Source: Arenibacter palladensis (lineage in GTDB: Bacteria; Bacteroidota; Bacteroidia; Flavobacteriales; Flavobacteriaceae). From it: a stretch of 64,000 bases of DNA. A program made the translations under genes and the position numbers. This document shows positions 61,381-64,000 of the stretch, piece after piece. The stretch covers positions 91,374 to 155,373 of the forward strand of contig NZ_FQUX01000011.1 in the NCBI RefSeq assembly GCF_900129275.1. The letters are read 5' to 3'. The stretch's first letter is position 1, and every line of letters starts with the position of its first letter. The notes under the pieces were generated by a model. It had not been told where the DNA came from, did not search any database, and saw only the letters and a list, made by a program, of their open reading frames with translations.

Positions 61381-61866
61381 ATGGAAATTCAAAATTTACT
61401 TATTCCGGAATTGGAACACGAAGTAGTCCTTACAGAAAAGTTTTTAAGACGTATTCCTAAAGATAAATTGGACTGGCGCCCACATCCTAAATCCATGTCC
61501 ATTAAGCAATTGGGAAGTCATTTGGCCGAATTGCCTAGTTGGGTGTTAGGTACTATGTCTCAAGATGAGATGATAATGGATGAATACAAACCTCCAATTA
61601 ATGACAATGTGGACGAAATGATTAAAACCCTGAAATCGGCTGCAAAAGAAGCCGCAGATTCTCTAAAAGTAGCCAACAGTGAATATGATAGGAAATGGAA
61701 AATGATTCAAGGAGGACAGACTGTGATGGAAATGCCCAAGTATCAGGTGCTAAGGGGGATGGTATTAAATCAATTTCCGCATCATAGAGCCCAATTGGGT
61801 GTATGCCTTCGGTTGTTGAACGAGTCGGTTCCTGCCACCTATGGTCCTTCTGCAGATGAGCAGTAA
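61381..61866 (+). CDS. DinB family protein
   Basis: A 161-residue four-helix DinB-like protein. The metal-site histidines are visible as H47 in IKQLGSHLAELPSWVLG and in NQFPHHRAQLGVCLRLLNE near residue 135. PKDKLDWRPHPKSMSI and the DEMIKTLKSAAKEAADSL helix fit the fold. Members are metalloproteins, including bacillithiol transferases and detoxification enzymes; the bacillithiol link would fit YpdA in this genome, but that is inference. Single gene. No clear promoter box. Confidence 0.9.
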   Translation: MEIQNLLIPELEHEVVLTEKFLRRIPKDKLDWRPHPKSMSIKQLGSHLAELPSWVLGTMSQDEMIMDEYKPPINDNVDEMIKTLKSAAKEAADSLKVANSEYDRKWKMIQGGQTVMEMPKYQVLRGMVLNQFPHHRAQLGVCLRLLNESVPATYGPSADEQ

Positions 61867-62015
61867 ATCAATATGGAACAAAATAGGGTTTCAATTAGGA
61901 GGGGTAATACTACTTTTCCGCATTTAAGGAGTATTATCCCAAGCTTTGTAAAACTACTTCAATATCAATAAGATAAGAAAAATTGGGCTTTTGTAGTTGG
62001 CGTAAAAAAAATGAG

Positions 62016-62023
62016 TATCTTTG
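62016..62023 (+). promoter_or_regulatory. Predicted -7 box for typA
   Basis: TATCTTTG, 42 bases before the ATG, with TTTG 22 bases upstream as the -33 element. The clearest promoter pair in the window. Confidence 0.7.
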
Positions 62024-62064
62024 CGCCCGCATTTAGGGTGCTTAGATGCGTTTAAAATCATATT

Positions 62065-63864
62065 ATGGGAGTTACAAAAAACATAGCTATTATAGCCCAC
62101 GTTGACCACGGTAAGACCACCTTGGTAGATAAAATAATGTATCACTGTCAACTATTTAGGGAAAATCAGAATACTGGTGACCTAATTTTGGACAACAACG
62201 ACTTGGAGCGTGAAAGGGGTATTACTATTACCTCTAAGAACGTTTCCGTAGTTTATAAGGATACCAAGATCAATATTATAGATACCCCTGGTCACGCCGA
62301 TTTTGGTGGTGAAGTAGAGCGTGTTCTAAATATGGCGGATGGGGTGCTTTTGTTGGTAGATGCCTTTGAAGGTCCTATGCCACAAACCCGTTTTGTACTT
62401 CAAAAGGCAATCGATTTAGGTCTTAAGCCTTGCGTGGTTATCAATAAGGTAGATAAGGAAAACTGTACTCCAGAGGAAGTTCATGAGAAGGTTTTTGATC
62501 TTATGTTCGAACTGGGTGCCGAAGAATGGCAGTTGGATTTCCCAACCGTTTACGGTTCTGCAAAGAACAACTGGATGAGCGATGATTGGAAAAACCAAAC
62601 TGAGAACATTGAGCCGCTATTGGATATGGTAATTGAGCATATCCCAACTTTTGAGGCCAAAGAAGGAAATACACAGATGTTGATAACTTCATTGGATTAT
62701 TCTTCCTTTACCGGAAGGATCGCCATTGGAAGGTTGCAAAGGGGTACTTTGAAGGAAAATCAGCAAGTTTCTTTGATAAAAAGAAATGGAACCATAGTAA
62801 AATCTAAAATTAAGGAACTATATACCTTCGAAGGAATGGGCCGATTAAAGGTTCCAGAGGTAGCTACCGGAGACATTTGTGCCTTGGTAGGTATTGAAGG
62901 TTTTGAAATTGGTGATACCGTTGCCGATATTGAAAATCCCGAACAATTAAAAACTATTGCAATTGATGAGCCTACCATGAGTATGCTGTTTACCATCAAC
63001 GATAGTCCATTTTTTGGAAAGGATGGTAAATTTGTAACGTCAAGACATATCAATGACCGATTAAAAAGGGAGTTGGAAAAGAATTTGGCCCTAAGGGTAA
63101 ATGATACGGACAGTGCCGATAAGTTTTTGGTTTTTGGCCGTGGGGTACTGCATCTTTCGGTTTTAATAGAAACCATGAGAAGGGAAGGTTATGAATTGCA
63201 AATTGGTCAGCCACAGGTAATCATCAAGGAGATTGATGGGGTCAAATGTGAGCCAATAGAGCAATTGACCATAGACTTACCTGAAGAAGTTTCTGGTAGG
63301 GCAGTGGAAATGGTATCTATCCGTAAAGGGGAAATGACCAGTATGGAAGCTAAAGGAAATCGTATGATATGCGAATTCTTAATCCCTTCAAGGGGTATTA
63401 TAGGTCTAAGAAACCAATTGTTAACGGCTACTGCTGGTGAGGCCATTATGGCACACCGCTTTTTGGAATACCAACCTATGAAAGGGGATATTCCTCAAAG
63501 ACAAAATGGTTCTTTGGTCTCTATGGAAACAGGAAAGTCTATTCCTTACTCCATTGATAAATTACAGGATAGAGGTAAGTTTTTTGTTGATCCGGGAGAG
63601 GATATTTACGAGGGTCAGGTAATCGGGGAAAACTCCAGAGGTGACGACATGACGGTTAACATCACCAAAACCAAAAAATTGTCGAACGTTCGTTCTTCAG
63701 GGGCGGATGACAAAGCCAAGATAGTTCCGGCCATTAAGTTTTCTTTGGAAGAGGCATTGGAATATATCCAAAAAGATGAATATGTGGAGGTTACTCCCAA
63801 ACACCTACGTCTTAGAAAGATACATTTAACGGAAAATGATCGTAAGCGTAATAAAATAGCATAA
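62065..63864 (+). CDS. typA: Translational GTPase TypA/BipA
   Basis: A 599-residue ribosome-binding GTPase of the EF-G superfamily that aids 50S assembly and growth under stress or cold. The G domain has [14 protein letters not shown] (G1), ERGITI (G2), [19 protein letters not shown] (G3) and VINKVDK (G4). Domain II is seen as [25 protein letters not shown], and the later domains run through [20 protein letters not shown] to [19 protein letters not shown]. Length is normal. Monocistronic, with a TAnnTTTG promoter and a strong terminator. Confidence 0.97.
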   Translation: MGVTKNIAIIAHVDHGKTTLVDKIMYHCQLFRENQNTGDLILDNNDLERERGITITSKNVSVVYKDTKINIIDTPGHADFGGEVERVLNMADGVLLLVDAFEGPMPQTRFVLQKAIDLGLKPCVVINKVDKENCTPEEVHEKVFDLMFELGAEEWQLDFPTVYGSAKNNWMSDDWKNQTENIEPLLDMVIEHIPTFEAKEGNTQMLITSLDYSSFTGRIAIGRLQRGTLKENQQVSLIKRNGTIVKSKIKELYTFEGMGRLKVPEVATGDICALVGIEGFEIGDTVADIENPEQLKTIAIDEPTMSMLFTINDSPFFGKDGKFVTSRHINDRLKRELEKNLALRVNDTDSADKFLVFGRGVLHLSVLIETMRREGYELQIGQPQVIIKEIDGVKCEPIEQLTIDLPEEVSGRAVEMVSIRKGEMTSMEAKGNRMICEFLIPSRGIIGLRNQLLTATAGEAIMAHRFLEYQPMKGDIPQRQNGSLVSMETGKSIPYSIDKLQDRGKFFVDPGEDIYEGQVIGENSRGDDMTVNITKTKKLSNVRSSGADDKAKIVPAIKFSLEEALEYIQKDEYVEVTPKHLRLRKIHLTENDRKRNKIA

Positions 63865-63868
63865 TCGG

Positions 63869-63900
63869 AAAAGCCCCTTTTTAAAGGGGCTTTTTTTTTG
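63869..63900 (+). terminator. typA terminator
   Basis: Stem AAAAGCCCCTT/AAGGGGCTTTT (63869-63894) followed by T9. Confidence 0.9.
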
Positions 63901-63953
63901 CTTCATTGAGTCGTCCTAAAATAGGTTGACGGTTTTTAAAGAATATATATTAG

Positions 63954-63983
63954 ACCTGTGAATTTAACTTCACAGGTTTTTTG
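63954..63983 (+). terminator. Second terminator after typA
   Basis: Perfect 9-bp stem ACCTGTGAA/TTCACAGGT (63954-63977) followed by TTTTTTG. It may back up the typA terminator or serve a gene outside the window. Confidence 0.65.
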
Positions 63984-64000
63984 TTATGTATAAAATTAGG

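Overview
The window looks like chromosome from a marine Flavobacteriaceae bacterium (Bacteroidota). Several features point there. The tmRNA encodes the tag GENNYALAA. The 287-residue primary sigma factor is short and lacks region 1.1. Many genes are preceded by the Bacteroidota -7 box TAnnTTTG. PorT of type IX secretion, a TamL-type BamA-family lipoprotein and an AccD without zinc-ribbon cysteines are also present. I see about 50 genes. Most are core functions, with a few carbohydrate and mobile-DNA features between them. No CRISPR array, insertion sequence, phage or integrase gene is visible.

Region 1 to 10.5 kb. After the tail of a secreted hydrolase (probably a sulfatase) come a GNAT acetyltransferase, a YfcE-like phosphodiesterase, a SIMPL protein and an unusual pyruvate kinase paralogue, then 1 kb without genes. 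Next is a compact unsaturated-uronate locus: kduI, a gluconate 5-dehydrogenase/KduD-type SDR and a DUF4861 lipoprotein face a LacI-type regulator and a GH88 unsaturated glucuronyl hydrolase. An 18-bp perfect palindrome between the two divergent promoters is a strong operator candidate. GH88 would release 4-deoxy-uronate sugars, which KduI and the SDR would feed toward KDG.

Region 10.5 to 30.7 kb. This holds ypdA, rpe, a DEAD-box helicase, an NmrA-like reductase, a large radical SAM protein, rpoD, pnp, rpsO, an orphan lipoprotein, accD, fbaA, tamL, a SpoU methyltransferase, porT and ubiE. A 170-bp second copy of the 3' end of accD lies 1.1 kb beyond accD, on the far side of an AT-rich orphan gene, which suggests an insertion.

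Region 31 to 45.8 kb. This holds trkA-trkH potassium uptake, an aspartate aminotransferase and fatty-acid desaturase pair, rsmG, pruA, apaG, a class A penicillin-binding protein, a 770-residue lipoprotein I cannot assign, and a single-domain response regulator.

Region 46 to 64 kb. An RND efflux operon is followed by an M81-type peptidase lipoprotein and a DUF2188 gene. Then comes ssrA (tmRNA), set among hairpins, a partial repeat of its own 3' end and a GC-rich palindromic repeat cluster. The window ends with a saccharopine/alanine dehydrogenase-like enzyme, a PHP-domain phosphodiesterase, a DUF1801 protein, a sulfatase, kdsA, a DinB-like protein and typA. All calls come from reading the sequence and family knowledge; no database search was run.
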